Below, piece after piece: positions 38,350-46,595 of a DNA stretch of 64,000 bases. The notes under the pieces were generated by a model. It was given only the letters and a program-made list of their open reading frames with translations. It ran no database searches and had not been told where the DNA came from. Position 1 is the first letter of the stretch. Each line of letters begins with the position of its first letter. Source of the DNA: Streptomyces lincolnensis (GTDB lineage Bacteria; Actinomycetota; Actinomycetes; Streptomycetales; Streptomycetaceae). A program made the position numbers and the translations under genes. The stretch is taken from the NCBI RefSeq assembly GCF_021173675.1, contig NZ_JAIHON010000004.1, forward strand, positions 248,001 to 312,000. The letters run 5' to 3'.

Positions 38350-38916
38350 TCAGGCGCCGGGCGGCGCGGTGTCGAACTCACGCTGAAGCCGCCCGGTGTC
38401 CAGCCGCAGCCGGAGCATGTTCCGGCGGTGCGCGGCCTCCAGCGCGGCCTGCAGCGGGGAGGGCGGCACCGCGAGAACGGGGCAGGCGGCGTGGGCGAGG
38501 CAGTAGCGGCTGACGGACGGCCAGAACGCGCGGCGCAGCCGGCTCTGCCGCCCGGTGCCGACCACGATCACATCGCGCTCCCGATCTGCGATCTGCACCA
38601 GCGCCCGCCCCGGGGCGCCCCGCGCCACCAAGGCATGCCCGGGCAGCCCGGAGCCCGTGGCGCCGAACACGTCACGCAGCGCCGTGAGCAGAGTCTCCCG
38701 CGCCATCCGCTCCCACTCCGGGACCAGGACGGCCGAGGCCGGGGATCTGCGGGCGGCGAGGTCTCCGCCGGGCGGCTCCCAGGCCAGCACGGGCCAGAGC
38801 TCGGCGCCACGGCTCCGGGCCTCGTCGGCGGCCCGGACAAGAGCGGTGAGACTGCCCGGCGAACCGCTCACGCCCACCACGAGGCGGGCGGTCGAGGACA
38901 GGGGGGACTCGGACAT
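38350..38916 (-). CDS. Universal stress protein family
   Basis: The 188-residue UspA-fold protein has the N-terminal strand RLVVGVSGSPGSLTALVRAADEA and the ATP-binding GTGRQSRLRRAFWPSVSRYCLAHAACPVLAVP, with G-x2-G-x-S-like spacing. The C-terminal extension is basic and helical. Starts at 38916 after GAGGA. It converges on kdpD with 6 bp between them. The CGTCA pair 71 bp upstream puts it in the proposed Kdp regulon. Confidence 0.85.
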   Translation of the reverse strand: MSESPLSSTARLVVGVSGSPGSLTALVRAADEARSRGAELWPVLAWEPPGGDLAARRSPASAVLVPEWERMARETLLTALRDVFGATGSGLPGHALVARGAPGRALVQIADRERDVIVVGTGRQSRLRRAFWPSVSRYCLAHAACPVLAVPPSPLQAALEAAHRRNMLRLRLDTGRLQREFDTAPPGA

Positions 38917-38986
38917 CTGATCCTCCTCGGAACGCTTCCATCTCACCTCCGTAACGAGGCTTCGGACCACCCCTCCGGCCAGTTCC

Positions 38987-39002
38987 TGACGCCCTTCTGA
39001 CG
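38987..39002 (-). promoter_or_regulatory. CGTCA direct-repeat pair
   Basis: Top-strand TGACG at 38987 and 38998 with an 11-bp period, oriented toward the universal stress protein gene starting at 38916. Confidence 0.55.
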
Positions 39003-39028
39003 GCCCTTCGGTGCCTTCTCACCAGCTG

Positions 39029-39076
39029 CGTCAGCGCTCCGTCAAGGTCGGTGGGATCACCGTCAGCGTCCCGTCA
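39029..39076 (+). promoter_or_regulatory. CGTCA direct-repeat array (0/11/32/43)
   Basis: CGTCA starts at 39029, 39040, 39061 and 39072, all perfect, and ends 115 bp before the SAV_915-lysA pair. A -10-like TAACGT follows about 30 bp downstream (GCATAACGTCG). Confidence 0.75.
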
Positions 39077-39190
39077 GGGCACGTCCGGAAGCCGGGGGCA
39101 CCGGGCATAACGTCGAATGCGAGCCCCGGTCCGCCTCCCCGCGTCCGGGGCTCCAAGACCACTCGTTCCCCGCTCCTGTGGAGGCACTCC

Positions 39191-39526
39191 ATGACAGAGC
39201 AGCTCTACGACGACGACCCCGAGCCCGCCGATCGATTCCCGGTCGGACCCCTGTACGTCCCGGTCCGGCCGGGCCCCTCCGGGTGTGCGGCCCGGCTCTT
39301 CCGCACCCCGCTCGGCGGCCGTACGGCCGTCGGCTTCACCTCCGCACGGCGACTGACCGCCACGCTCGGCCCCGGCCAGGCGTGGATCCGCCTCGCCGAG
39401 CCCGCCCTGCGCGCGCTGACCGCGCCGCTCGGCATCACCACCGTCACGGTGGACCCGCAGTTCTCGGCACCGGCTCCGGCACCGATCGAGGCCGCGACTC
39501 CCGTTCCCGCACTGCGGATCGCCTGA
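39191..39526 (+). CDS. SAV_915 family protein
   Basis: The 111-residue soluble protein has FPVGPLYVPVRPG, AARLFRTPLGGRTAVGFTSARRLTATLGPGQAWIRLAEPALRALTAPLG and a Pro/Ala-rich tail. The core LGGRTAVGFTSxxRL matches the small Streptomyces SAV_915 family, which usually accompanies a diaminopimelate decarboxylase-like gene. Function unknown. It is 14 bp upstream of that decarboxylase gene here and almost certainly co-transcribed. Confidence 0.75.
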   Translation: MTEQLYDDDPEPADRFPVGPLYVPVRPGPSGCAARLFRTPLGGRTAVGFTSARRLTATLGPGQAWIRLAEPALRALTAPLGITTVTVDPQFSAPAPAPIEAATPVPALRIA

Positions 39527-39540
39527 GAGGGGCACAATCG

Positions 39541-40875
39541 ATGACCACAGTCCACGAACCCACCGCGACGGTCGCGTCCGCCGAACTGTCGGTGTGGCCC
39601 GCCTCCACCACCGAGCACCGGCACGGCGACCTCACCGTGGGCGGTGTATCGCTCGCGGAGATCGCCGACCGCTTCGGCACCCCCGTCTACGTCCTCGACG
39701 AGACCGAGGTCCGCGACCGCTGCCGCACCTACCGGGACGCCTTCCCCGACGCCGAAGTCCTCTACGCGGCCAAGGCGTTCCTGTGCCGGGCCATGGCCCA
39801 CTGGGTCGAGGAGGAGGGCCTCGGCCTGGACGTCTGCTCGGCCGGAGAGCTCGAACTCGCCGTCACCACCGGCTTCCCGCCGGAGCGGATCACCCTGCAC
39901 GGCAACGCCAAGTCCCCCCGAGACCTGGACACCGCGTTGCGCCTCGGTGTCGGCCGGATCGTCATCGACAGCCCCTCCGAGATCGCCCGGCTGGCCGCGG
40001 CGGTCGGGCCCGACGGCCACCAGAAGGTGATGGTGAGGGTCGTGCCCGGCATCAGCGCCGGCGGCCACGAGAAGATCCGCACCGGCACCGACGACCAGAA
40101 GTTCGGCCTGTCCATCGCCGACGGCTACGCCCAGCACGCCATCGCCCGCATACTCGACCAGCCACAGCTCCAACTCACCGGCCTGCACTGCCACCTGGGC
40201 TCGCAGATCACCAGCGTCAAGCCCTACCTCGCCGCCGTACGCCGCACGGTGGGCCTCATGGCGCGGCTGCACGAACAGCACGGCCTGGTGCTGCCCGAAC
40301 TCGACCTCGGCGGCGGCCACGGCATCGCCTACCGCCCCGGCGAGGAGGCCCTGGACCTGACGTCACTGGCCCGCAGGGTCCGCACCGAGCTCTCCGACGC
40401 CTGCGCCGCGAACGGACTCCCCGTCCCGCGCCTGATCATCGAGCCCGGGCGGGCGATCGTGGGGCCTGCGGGTGTCGCGGTCTACCACGTGCTGGCCGTC
40501 AAGCGCACCGGCTCGCACACCTACGTCGCCGTGGACGGCGGCATGAGCGACAACCCGCGCCCGGCCCTGTACGGCGTCCGGTACGCCCCTCGCCTGGTGG
40601 GCAGGCACAGCACCGCGGCCCTTGCCCGGGTCACCGTGGTCGGGCGTCACTGCGAGGCGGGCGACGTCGTCGCCGCCGACGTGGAGCTCCCGGACGACAT
40701 CCGCCCCGGCGACCTGCTCGCCGTCCCCGTCGCCGGCGCCTACCACCTGTCCATGGCCTCCGGCTACAACCTCGTCGGCCGCCCGCCGGTGGCCGCGGTG
40801 CACGACGGTCTGGCCCGCCTGCTGGTCCGCCGCGAGTCGCTGGAGGACATCCGCAGCCGGGACGTAGGGCTGTAG
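39541..40875 (+). CDS. lysA: Diaminopimelate decarboxylase (LysA family)
   Basis: The 444-residue fold-type III PLP decarboxylase has the PLP lysine in LYAAKAFLCRAM near residue 78, HCHLGSQIT, the glycine-rich phosphate loop DLGGGHGIAY, IIEPGRAIVG, the cysteine from the second subunit in GRHCEAGDVV, and the substrate tyrosine in VAGAYHLSMASGYN. It converts meso-diaminopimelate to lysine. It is unlikely to be the only copy since it sits in an accessory island behind a CGTCA array, and a different amino acid substrate is possible. Confidence 0.85.
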   Translation: MTTVHEPTATVASAELSVWPASTTEHRHGDLTVGGVSLAEIADRFGTPVYVLDETEVRDRCRTYRDAFPDAEVLYAAKAFLCRAMAHWVEEEGLGLDVCSAGELELAVTTGFPPERITLHGNAKSPRDLDTALRLGVGRIVIDSPSEIARLAAAVGPDGHQKVMVRVVPGISAGGHEKIRTGTDDQKFGLSIADGYAQHAIARILDQPQLQLTGLHCHLGSQITSVKPYLAAVRRTVGLMARLHEQHGLVLPELDLGGGHGIAYRPGEEALDLTSLARRVRTELSDACAANGLPVPRLIIEPGRAIVGPAGVAVYHVLAVKRTGSHTYVAVDGGMSDNPRPALYGVRYAPRLVGRHSTAALARVTVVGRHCEAGDVVAADVELPDDIRPGDLLAVPVAGAYHLSMASGYNLVGRPPVAAVHDGLARLLVRRESLEDIRSRDVGL

Positions 40876-40887
40876 TCCCCACCTTAT

Positions 40888-40903
40888 TTGCGTATTGACG
40901 CAA
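40888..40903 (+). promoter_or_regulatory. Inverted-repeat operator, ArsR-type
   Basis: TTGCGTATTGACGCAA is a perfect 6-4-6 inverted repeat upstream of the ABC transporter. Extended as TATTTGC-N7-CGCAA it matches the sequence at the start of the ArsR gene at 45450, so it is the probable operator for that repressor. Confidence 0.6.
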
Positions 40904-40929
40904 CAAGAGGCACACTCTTGGAGTCGGGT

Positions 40930-41022
40930 CCCGTGCGCGCGTCGAGCGTACGCACGGGGCACAGTCACATCACGGATCGGAGGCAGCCATGGGTGCCGAC
41001 CCTCCCAGTCCGCGCTGCCTCC
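40930..41022 (+). ncRNA. Structured 5' leader of the ABC transporter operon
   Basis: Two hairpins precede the transporter. CCCGTGCG/CGCACGGG spans 40930-40958. A second structure closes with the perfect 9-bp stem GGAGGCAGC (40979-40987)/GCTGCCTCC (41014-41022), which encloses GGGTGCCGACCC. No known riboswitch consensus is recognised. It may be a metal- or metabolite-responsive leader or only a stable 5' UTR. The 281-base gap holds no gene. Confidence 0.35.
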
Positions 41023-41156
41023 CGGGCACTCGCTGACTCCCCTTCCCTGCCTTTCACTTTCCCGCGCTGCGTGGGTGAGCCCTGCCCTGCCGTCGGCGCG
41101 TCCGCCGCGGCCGGGCCGTGTGGGTGTGCCCAGAGTGCGGGCGGAGGTCCTCCGTG

Positions 41157-42911
41157 ATGTCGTTCCGTACCGACACCCGATCCCCCGAGAAGGCGGCGCG
41201 CACGCCCCTGGCGGGTCGCCTGTCGCAGTTCTCCTGGGTGGACGCGGCCGTCGCCGCCGCCGTCCTCGTCCTTCTCTACGTCGTCCTGCGCGTCGGCCAG
41301 GGCACCACCGTCGCCTTCAGCACCCATCAGAACGTCGACGTGGACACCGATCCCGCTCAGCTGCCGTACGACGCGGCCCGCTCGCTGCTGCGGATGTTCG
41401 CGGCGCTGGCCGCCTCGGTCGTGTTCACCTTCGGCTACGCCTACGCCGCCGCGAAGAGCAGAAGGCTGGAGCGGATCCTCGTCCCGGCCCTCGACATCCT
41501 CCAGTCGGTGCCGGTGCTCGGCTTCCTCACCGTGGCCGTGACCGGGTTCATCGCCCTGTTCCCCGGTTCGATGCTGGGCCTGGAGTGCGCGGCGATCTTC
41601 GCGATCTTCACCTCACAGGCGTGGAACATGACGTTCGGCTTCTACTACTCCCTCACCTCTCTCCCGCGTGAACTCGACGAGCTGTCACGGTCGTTCGGCT
41701 TCACCCGCTGGATGCGGTTCTGGAAGGTGGAGGTCCCGGCCGGGATGATCGGCCTGGTCTGGAACGGCATGATGAGCTTTGGCGGCGGCTGGTTCTTCCT
41801 GGTCGCCTCGGAGGCCATCAGCGTCAACAACCAGCGGTACGCGCTGCCCGGCGTCGGTTCCTACGCCGGCGCCGCGATCGCCGACGGCGACCTGGGCAAG
41901 GTCGGCTGGGCGATCCTCACCATGGCGGTCATGGTGATCGGCGTGAACTTCCTGTTCTGGCGGCCGTTGACGGCGTGGGCGGAGAAGTTCAAGAACGAGC
42001 AGTCCGAGGCCAGTGAGGTCCAGCGGTCGTACGTCCTGGACTTCCTGCGCCGCTCGCACTGGCCGCGGCTGCTCGGCCGGGTGCTGCGTCCGGTGGGGCG
42101 TGGGCTGGGCCGGGCCGGGCGACTGCTGGGCACCGACGACCGGCCGCTGTCCGTCGACCCGGTGCGGCGGCGCAGGGGAGACGTGGCCTTCACGCTCGTC
42201 GCGGGCGGGCTGATCGTGTGGGGTCTGGCCGACCTCGGCCACTACCTCTACGACCGCACCGGCTTCGGTGTCTTCGGCGAACCGCTGCTGCTGGGTCTGG
42301 CCACCCTGGTCCGGGTCGTCGTCCTGGTCGCGCTGGCGACCGTGATCTGGGTGCCGATCGGCGTGAAGATCGGCTTCTCGCCCCGGCTCACCCGCATCGC
42401 CCAGCCCGTCGTCCAGGTCCTGGCGTCCTTCCCCGCCAACTTCATGTTCCCGCTGGCGGTCTGGTTCTTCCTGAAGACGGGCCTGTCGATCAATATCGGC
42501 GGCACGCTGCTGATGGCGCTGGGCGCCCAGTGGTACATCCTCTTCAACACCATCGCCGGCGCCATGGCCATCCCGACGGATCTGCGCGAGGCCATGGACG
42601 ACCTCGGCATCACCGGATGGCAGCGGTGGCGGCGGCTGATCATCCCGGGGATCTTCCCGTCGTACGTCACCGGCGGCATCACCGCGTCCGGCGGTGCCTG
42701 GAACGCCTCGATCGTCTCCGAGGTCGTCACCTTCGGCGGGACCACGCTCACCGCGACCGGCCTGGGCGCCTACATCGCCAAGGCCACCGAGAGCGGCGAC
42801 TACCCGCACCTGATCGCGGGGGTGGCGGTGATGAGCCTGTACGTCGTCGCACTGAACCGGCTGCTGTGGCGCCGCCTGTACCGGCTGGCCGAGACCCGCT
42901 ACTCCCTCTGA
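41157..42911 (+). CDS. ABC transporter permease, two fused membrane domains
   Basis: The 584-residue protein carries two BPD_transp_1-type permease halves in tandem (about residues 30-280 and 320-580). Each has an EAA-like loop: ELDELSRSFGFTRWMRFWKVEVPAGMIG and DLREAMDDLGITGWQRWRRLIIPGIFP. The family transports nitrate, sulfonate, taurine or bicarbonate-type ligands, but here no solute-binding protein gene is present, and the neighbours are MgtC, CorA and an ArsR repressor, so a metal-related substrate is possible. The ATG at 41157 follows GGAGGTCCTCC. The ATPase gene follows directly. Confidence 0.85.
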   Translation: MSFRTDTRSPEKAARTPLAGRLSQFSWVDAAVAAAVLVLLYVVLRVGQGTTVAFSTHQNVDVDTDPAQLPYDAARSLLRMFAALAASVVFTFGYAYAAAKSRRLERILVPALDILQSVPVLGFLTVAVTGFIALFPGSMLGLECAAIFAIFTSQAWNMTFGFYYSLTSLPRELDELSRSFGFTRWMRFWKVEVPAGMIGLVWNGMMSFGGGWFFLVASEAISVNNQRYALPGVGSYAGAAIADGDLGKVGWAILTMAVMVIGVNFLFWRPLTAWAEKFKNEQSEASEVQRSYVLDFLRRSHWPRLLGRVLRPVGRGLGRAGRLLGTDDRPLSVDPVRRRRGDVAFTLVAGGLIVWGLADLGHYLYDRTGFGVFGEPLLLGLATLVRVVVLVALATVIWVPIGVKIGFSPRLTRIAQPVVQVLASFPANFMFPLAVWFFLKTGLSINIGGTLLMALGAQWYILFNTIAGAMAIPTDLREAMDDLGITGWQRWRRLIIPGIFPSYVTGGITASGGAWNASIVSEVVTFGGTTLTATGLGAYIAKATESGDYPHLIAGVAVMSLYVVALNRLLWRRLYRLAETRYSL

Positions 42912-42945
42912 ACTGCCCCCTTTTACGAAAGATGTGGAGCACGTC

Positions 42946-44340
42946 ATGGTGCTGAACACTCTGCGCGGCCGACGCGCCACCCCGGCCATCGGCCACACCC
43001 GCCCCGCCGACGGCGACGTCCTGCTGGAGACCGTCGGCCTGACCAAGTCCTACGCCGGCGCAGACGGCGAACTGCCCGTCCTGTCCGGCATCGACCTCCA
43101 GGTCCGCGCCGGTGAGGTCGTCGCCCTGCTGGGCAAGTCCGGCTCGGGCAAGTCGACGCTGTTGCGCTGCCTGGCCGGACTCGTCCCCACCAGCTCAGGC
43201 ACCGTCACCTACAAGGGCACCCCGCTGACCGGCGCCAACCCGGGCACGGCGATGGTGTTCCAGACCTTCGCCCTGCTGCCCTGGCTGACCGTGCAGCAGA
43301 ACGTCGAACTCGGTCTGGAGGCAAAGGGAGTCGGCGCCGCCGAGCGCGCCGAGGCCGCCCGCCAGGCCATCGACCTGATCGGTCTGGACGGCTTCGAGTC
43401 GGCGTACCCCAAGGAGCTGTCCGGCGGCATGCGCCAGCGCGTCGGCTTCGCACGGGCGTTGGTCGTCGAGCCGGACGTCCTGATGATGGACGAGCCGTTC
43501 TCCGCCCTCGACGTGCTCACGGCCGAGAACCTGCGCGGCGAGCTGATGGAGCTGTGGGAGTCGGGCCAGTTCCCGACCCGGGCGATCGTGCTGGTCACCC
43601 ACAACATCGAGGAGGCCGTGCTGATGGCCGACCGGATCGTCGTCCTCGGCGCCCGGCCCTACGGCACGATCCGCGAGGTCTTCGAGGTCGGCCTGGACCG
43701 CCCCCGCGACCGCAACGCGCCCGCCTTCGAGGACCTCATCGACCGCGTCTACCGCACCATGACCGGACGGCACAAGGAGGGGCGCACCCCCGGCCGGGCG
43801 GAGGCCGTGGAGACCGTCGAGCTGGAGAGGCGCACCCCCTCCAACACCCCCCTGCCCACCGCGAGTGTGGACGGACTGTCCGGCCTGGCCGAGATGATCG
43901 CTCACCGCGACGGCCGCGCCGACCTCGCCGACCTGGTCGACGACCTCGGCCTGGAGGTCGACGACGTCCTGCCCCTCGTCGACGCCCTCGACCTGCTCGG
44001 CTTCGCCGTCGTGCACGGCGACGACCTGCTGCTCACCGACACCGGCGGCGAGTTCGCCGGGGCCGACGTGCAGAAGTCCAAGACCATCTTCGCCGAGGCC
44101 GCCCTGCGCGCCCCGCTGGTCAGACTGATCACCAGCAGCCTGCGCCAGAACCCCGACGGCGCCCTGCGCGCCGGGTTCTTCCGGGACGTGCTGGCCCACC
44201 ACTTCACCAGCGAACAGGTCGCCCGCCAGCTGGAGACGGCCACCGACTGGGGCCGCTACGCCGAGCTGTACTCCTACGACGCCGAGCCGCAGGAGTACCG
44301 CCTCGACGACGGCGACACCGACGCCGTACGCAAGGGGTAG
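42946..44340 (+). CDS. ABC transporter ATPase with AAA-associated C-terminal domain
   Basis: The 464-residue ATPase has Walker A LLGKSGSGKSTLLRC, Q-loop MVFQTFALLPWL, signature KELSGGMRQRVGFARALVVEPDVLMMDEPFSALD, and the switch histidine in LVTHNIEEA. The C-terminal 150 residues (GLAEMIAHRDGRADLADLVDDLGLEVDDVLPLVDALDLLGFA) form the AAA-associated regulatory domain seen in nitrate/sulfonate-type importers. GGAG 6 bp before the ATG at 42946 decides the start over a GTG at 42934. Partner of the fused permease. Confidence 0.88.
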   Translation: MVLNTLRGRRATPAIGHTRPADGDVLLETVGLTKSYAGADGELPVLSGIDLQVRAGEVVALLGKSGSGKSTLLRCLAGLVPTSSGTVTYKGTPLTGANPGTAMVFQTFALLPWLTVQQNVELGLEAKGVGAAERAEAARQAIDLIGLDGFESAYPKELSGGMRQRVGFARALVVEPDVLMMDEPFSALDVLTAENLRGELMELWESGQFPTRAIVLVTHNIEEAVLMADRIVVLGARPYGTIREVFEVGLDRPRDRNAPAFEDLIDRVYRTMTGRHKEGRTPGRAEAVETVELERRTPSNTPLPTASVDGLSGLAEMIAHRDGRADLADLVDDLGLEVDDVLPLVDALDLLGFAVVHGDDLLLTDTGGEFAGADVQKSKTIFAEAALRAPLVRLITSSLRQNPDGALRAGFFRDVLAHHFTSEQVARQLETATDWGRYAELYSYDAEPQEYRLDDGDTDAVRKG

Positions 44341-44344
44341 ACCG

Positions 44345-45022
44345 GTGAACTCGCTCCACTTCGCCACCGGCCTCGGTGCGGGCCTGGGCGCCGGCGCGCT
44401 GATCGGCATCGAGCGGCAGTGGCGTCAGCGGATGGCCGGGCTGCGCACCAACACCCTGGTGGCCACCGGCTCGGCCCTGTTCGTGCTGCTGTCCAGTTCC
44501 TTCGGCTCGGGCGATCCCAGCCGGGTGGCCGCCCAGGTGGTCTCCGGCATCGGCTTCCTCGGCGCCGGCGTCATCATGCGCGACGGCCTGAACGTCTCCG
44601 GCATCAACACCGCGGCCACGCTGTGGTGTTCGGCCGCTGTCGGTTCCCTCGCCGGAGCCGGCCTCACCGGCTACGCGCTCACCGGAGCGGCGGCGATCGT
44701 CGCCGTCAACACCGCCGTCCGCGGACTCGCCCAGCGCCTGGACCGCCAGCCCGGCTCGGGCGACGAGGTTCCGACCCCGTACCACGTGGAGGCCGTGGTC
44801 GCCGCCCGCGACGAGGCCCATGTCCGCACCCTGCTGGTGCAGTCCCTGTCCGGCTCCGACAGCCGCCTCCACGCGGTCACCTCCACCGGCCAGGGCGAGA
44901 GCCGGGTGCGGATACGCGCGGAGATCACGTCCGACGGCGCCGACAGCACACCGGTGGAGAGCGCGGTCGCCCGCATCAGCATGGAACCGGCCGTCGTCTC
45001 CGCCGCCTGGCGGACCGTATGA
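44345..45022 (+). CDS. MgtC/SapB family membrane protein
   Basis: The 225-residue protein has four or five transmembrane helices (GAGLGAGALIGIERQWRQR, TLVATGSALFVLLSS, VVSGIGFLGAGVIMRDGLNVSGINTAATLWCSAAVG, LTGYALTGAAAIVAVNTAV) and a C-terminal ACT-like domain. GIERQWRQR and GIGFLGAGVI are MgtC hallmarks. MgtC members affect Mg2+ starvation adaptation and the F1Fo ATPase rather than transporting Mg2+ themselves. GTG start 4 bp after the ATPase stop, so it is in that operon. Confidence 0.9.
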   Translation: MNSLHFATGLGAGLGAGALIGIERQWRQRMAGLRTNTLVATGSALFVLLSSSFGSGDPSRVAAQVVSGIGFLGAGVIMRDGLNVSGINTAATLWCSAAVGSLAGAGLTGYALTGAAAIVAVNTAVRGLAQRLDRQPGSGDEVPTPYHVEAVVAARDEAHVRTLLVQSLSGSDSRLHAVTSTGQGESRVRIRAEITSDGADSTPVESAVARISMEPAVVSAAWRTV

Positions 45023-45033
45023 CCGCCAACGCC

Positions 45034-45450
45034 TCAGTGATCGGTGACCGGGCGGCGCCGTGCTCGCGCGGCGGCCGGGCGCTCCCGCGGGACGGCGACG
45101 GCCGCCGCCGACGTCCCGCCCGCTTCGGCCGCGTCCTCGGGAGCGTCCGCCGCGTCACCCGCGAGCACCGCGCTCTCCAGCAACGCCCGCACCTGCCGCC
45201 CCGCGGCCCGGTAGTAGATCCGTGTCCCCTCCCGCCGGGAGGCGACCAGTCCCGCCGCCCGCAGTCTCGCCAGATGCTGGGAGGTGGCCGCGACATGCGC
45301 CCCGATCAGCTCCGCCAGCCCACTGACCGGCAGCTCCCGCTCACTGAGCGCCCACAGCAGCCGGTAGCGCGAGGGGTCGGCTACCGCCTTGAGCACCGCC
45401 ACCGACCGTTCGGCCCGTTCCTCGTCCCATGACGCTACTTGCGCTTCCAT
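45034..45450 (-). CDS. ArsR/SmtB family repressor
   Basis: The 138-residue winged helix-turn-helix protein has LKAVADPSRYRLLWALSERELPVSGLAELIGAHVAATSQHLARLRAAGLVASRREGTRIYY, close to the SmtB/NmtR group. The second half of the C-terminus is Ala/Arg-rich. No cysteine pair is present in the recognition helix, so metal binding, if any, would use His and acidic residues. An inverted repeat overlaps its own start codon and another lies in front of the ABC operon, suggesting autoregulation and control of that operon. Confidence 0.88.
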   Translation of the reverse strand: MEAQVASWDEERAERSVAVLKAVADPSRYRLLWALSERELPVSGLAELIGAHVAATSQHLARLRAAGLVASRREGTRIYYRAAGRQVRALLESAVLAGDAADAPEDAAEAGGTSAAAVAVPRERPAAARARRRPVTDH

Positions 45451-45454
45451 GCAA
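45439..45454 (-). promoter_or_regulatory. ArsR autoregulatory operator
   Basis: TTGCGCTTCCATGCAA (TTGC-N8-GCAA) overlaps the ArsR ATG. On the coding strand it extends to TATTTGC-N7-CGCAA, the same pattern found at 40888. Confidence 0.55.
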
Positions 45455-45506
45455 ATATGCTAACCGGTGGTCCGGACGACATCCGCGCCCCGCAAGGAGG
45501 TGAGCC

Positions 45507-46532
45507 ATGACGGCCCACGACAACGCTTCCCGGCAGGTCCCCGTCGTCGACTGCGCCCTGTATGAGTACGGCCGCCGCCGACCGGGCCGTCTGCCACTGG
45601 ACGCGGCCATGGAAGCCGCCCGCACCACCCCCGGCGCCTTCGTCTGGATCGGCCTGCACGCCCCCACCGCCGACCAGCTCCAGGCCGTCGCCCGCGCGTT
45701 CGCCCTCCACCCGCTGGCAGTAGAGGACGCCCTCAACGCCCACCAGCGCCCCAAACTGGAGCGGTACGACGACACCCTCTTCCTCGTCCTGCGCACCGCC
45801 GTCTACCTCGAACACGAGCAGCTGACCCCCACCACCGACATCGTCGGCACCGGCGAGATCATGGCCTTCGCAGGCCGCGACTTCATCGTCGTCGTCCGCC
45901 ACGACCCCTCCGAGCCCCTCACCGGCGTCCGCAGCCGTCTGGAGGCCGACCCCGAGCGCCTCGCCCACGGCCCGGCCGCCGTCCTGCACGCCATCGCCGA
46001 CTCCGTCGTCGACCAGTACCTCGACGTCGTCACCGCCCTGGAGGCCGACGCCGAAGTGATCGAGAACGACGCCTTCTCCCCGGACGCCGGCCATGACATC
46101 GGCCGCATCTACCAGCTCAAGCGCGAGCTCGTCGAACTCCGCCGCGTCATTGCACCGCTCGCCCAGCCGCTGCGCGACCTCGCCGAGCGCCGTGTCCCCG
46201 GAGTCGACAAGGAACTGGCCGCCTACTTCCGTGACGTCGCCGACCACCGCGCCCAGGCCGCCGACCGGGTCACCGCCCTGACCGAGCTCGTGGACAACGC
46301 CCTGTCCATGGCTCTGGCGCAGACGAGTGTCCAGCAGAACCACGACATGCGGCGCATCAGCGCCGCCGCCGCGCTGATCGCCATCCCCGTGGCCGTCGCG
46401 GGCGTCTACGGCATGAACTTCGAGCACATGCCCGAACTGCGCTGGCTCTTCGGCTACCCGGCGATGCTCATCGCCACGGTCACGCTGGTCACCGTCGTCT
46501 ACCGGGTGTTCCGCAGGAAGCGGTGGCTCTGA
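45507..46532 (+). CDS. CorA-type Mg2+/Co2+ transporter (copy 1)
   Basis: The 341-residue CorA-family channel has a large cytoplasmic N-terminal domain (VVDCALYEYGRRRPGR, FALHPLAVEDALNAHQRPKLERYDDTLFLVLR), a long stalk helix and two C-terminal transmembrane helices. The pore signature YGMNFEHMPEL lies near residue 303. It is homopentameric in known members and moves Mg2+ or other divalent cations. GGAGG gives a strong ribosome-binding site before the ATG at 45507. Tandem paralogue of the next gene, 63 bp apart. Confidence 0.92.
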   Translation: MTAHDNASRQVPVVDCALYEYGRRRPGRLPLDAAMEAARTTPGAFVWIGLHAPTADQLQAVARAFALHPLAVEDALNAHQRPKLERYDDTLFLVLRTAVYLEHEQLTPTTDIVGTGEIMAFAGRDFIVVVRHDPSEPLTGVRSRLEADPERLAHGPAAVLHAIADSVVDQYLDVVTALEADAEVIENDAFSPDAGHDIGRIYQLKRELVELRRVIAPLAQPLRDLAERRVPGVDKELAAYFRDVADHRAQAADRVTALTELVDNALSMALAQTSVQQNHDMRRISAAAALIAIPVAVAGVYGMNFEHMPELRWLFGYPAMLIATVTLVTVVYRVFRRKRWL

Positions 46533-46595
46533 CATCCGCCTTGTCGCCTTTTGGCACACTGTCCGGACCCGAACGCCCGGTGAAGGAGAACCCGC

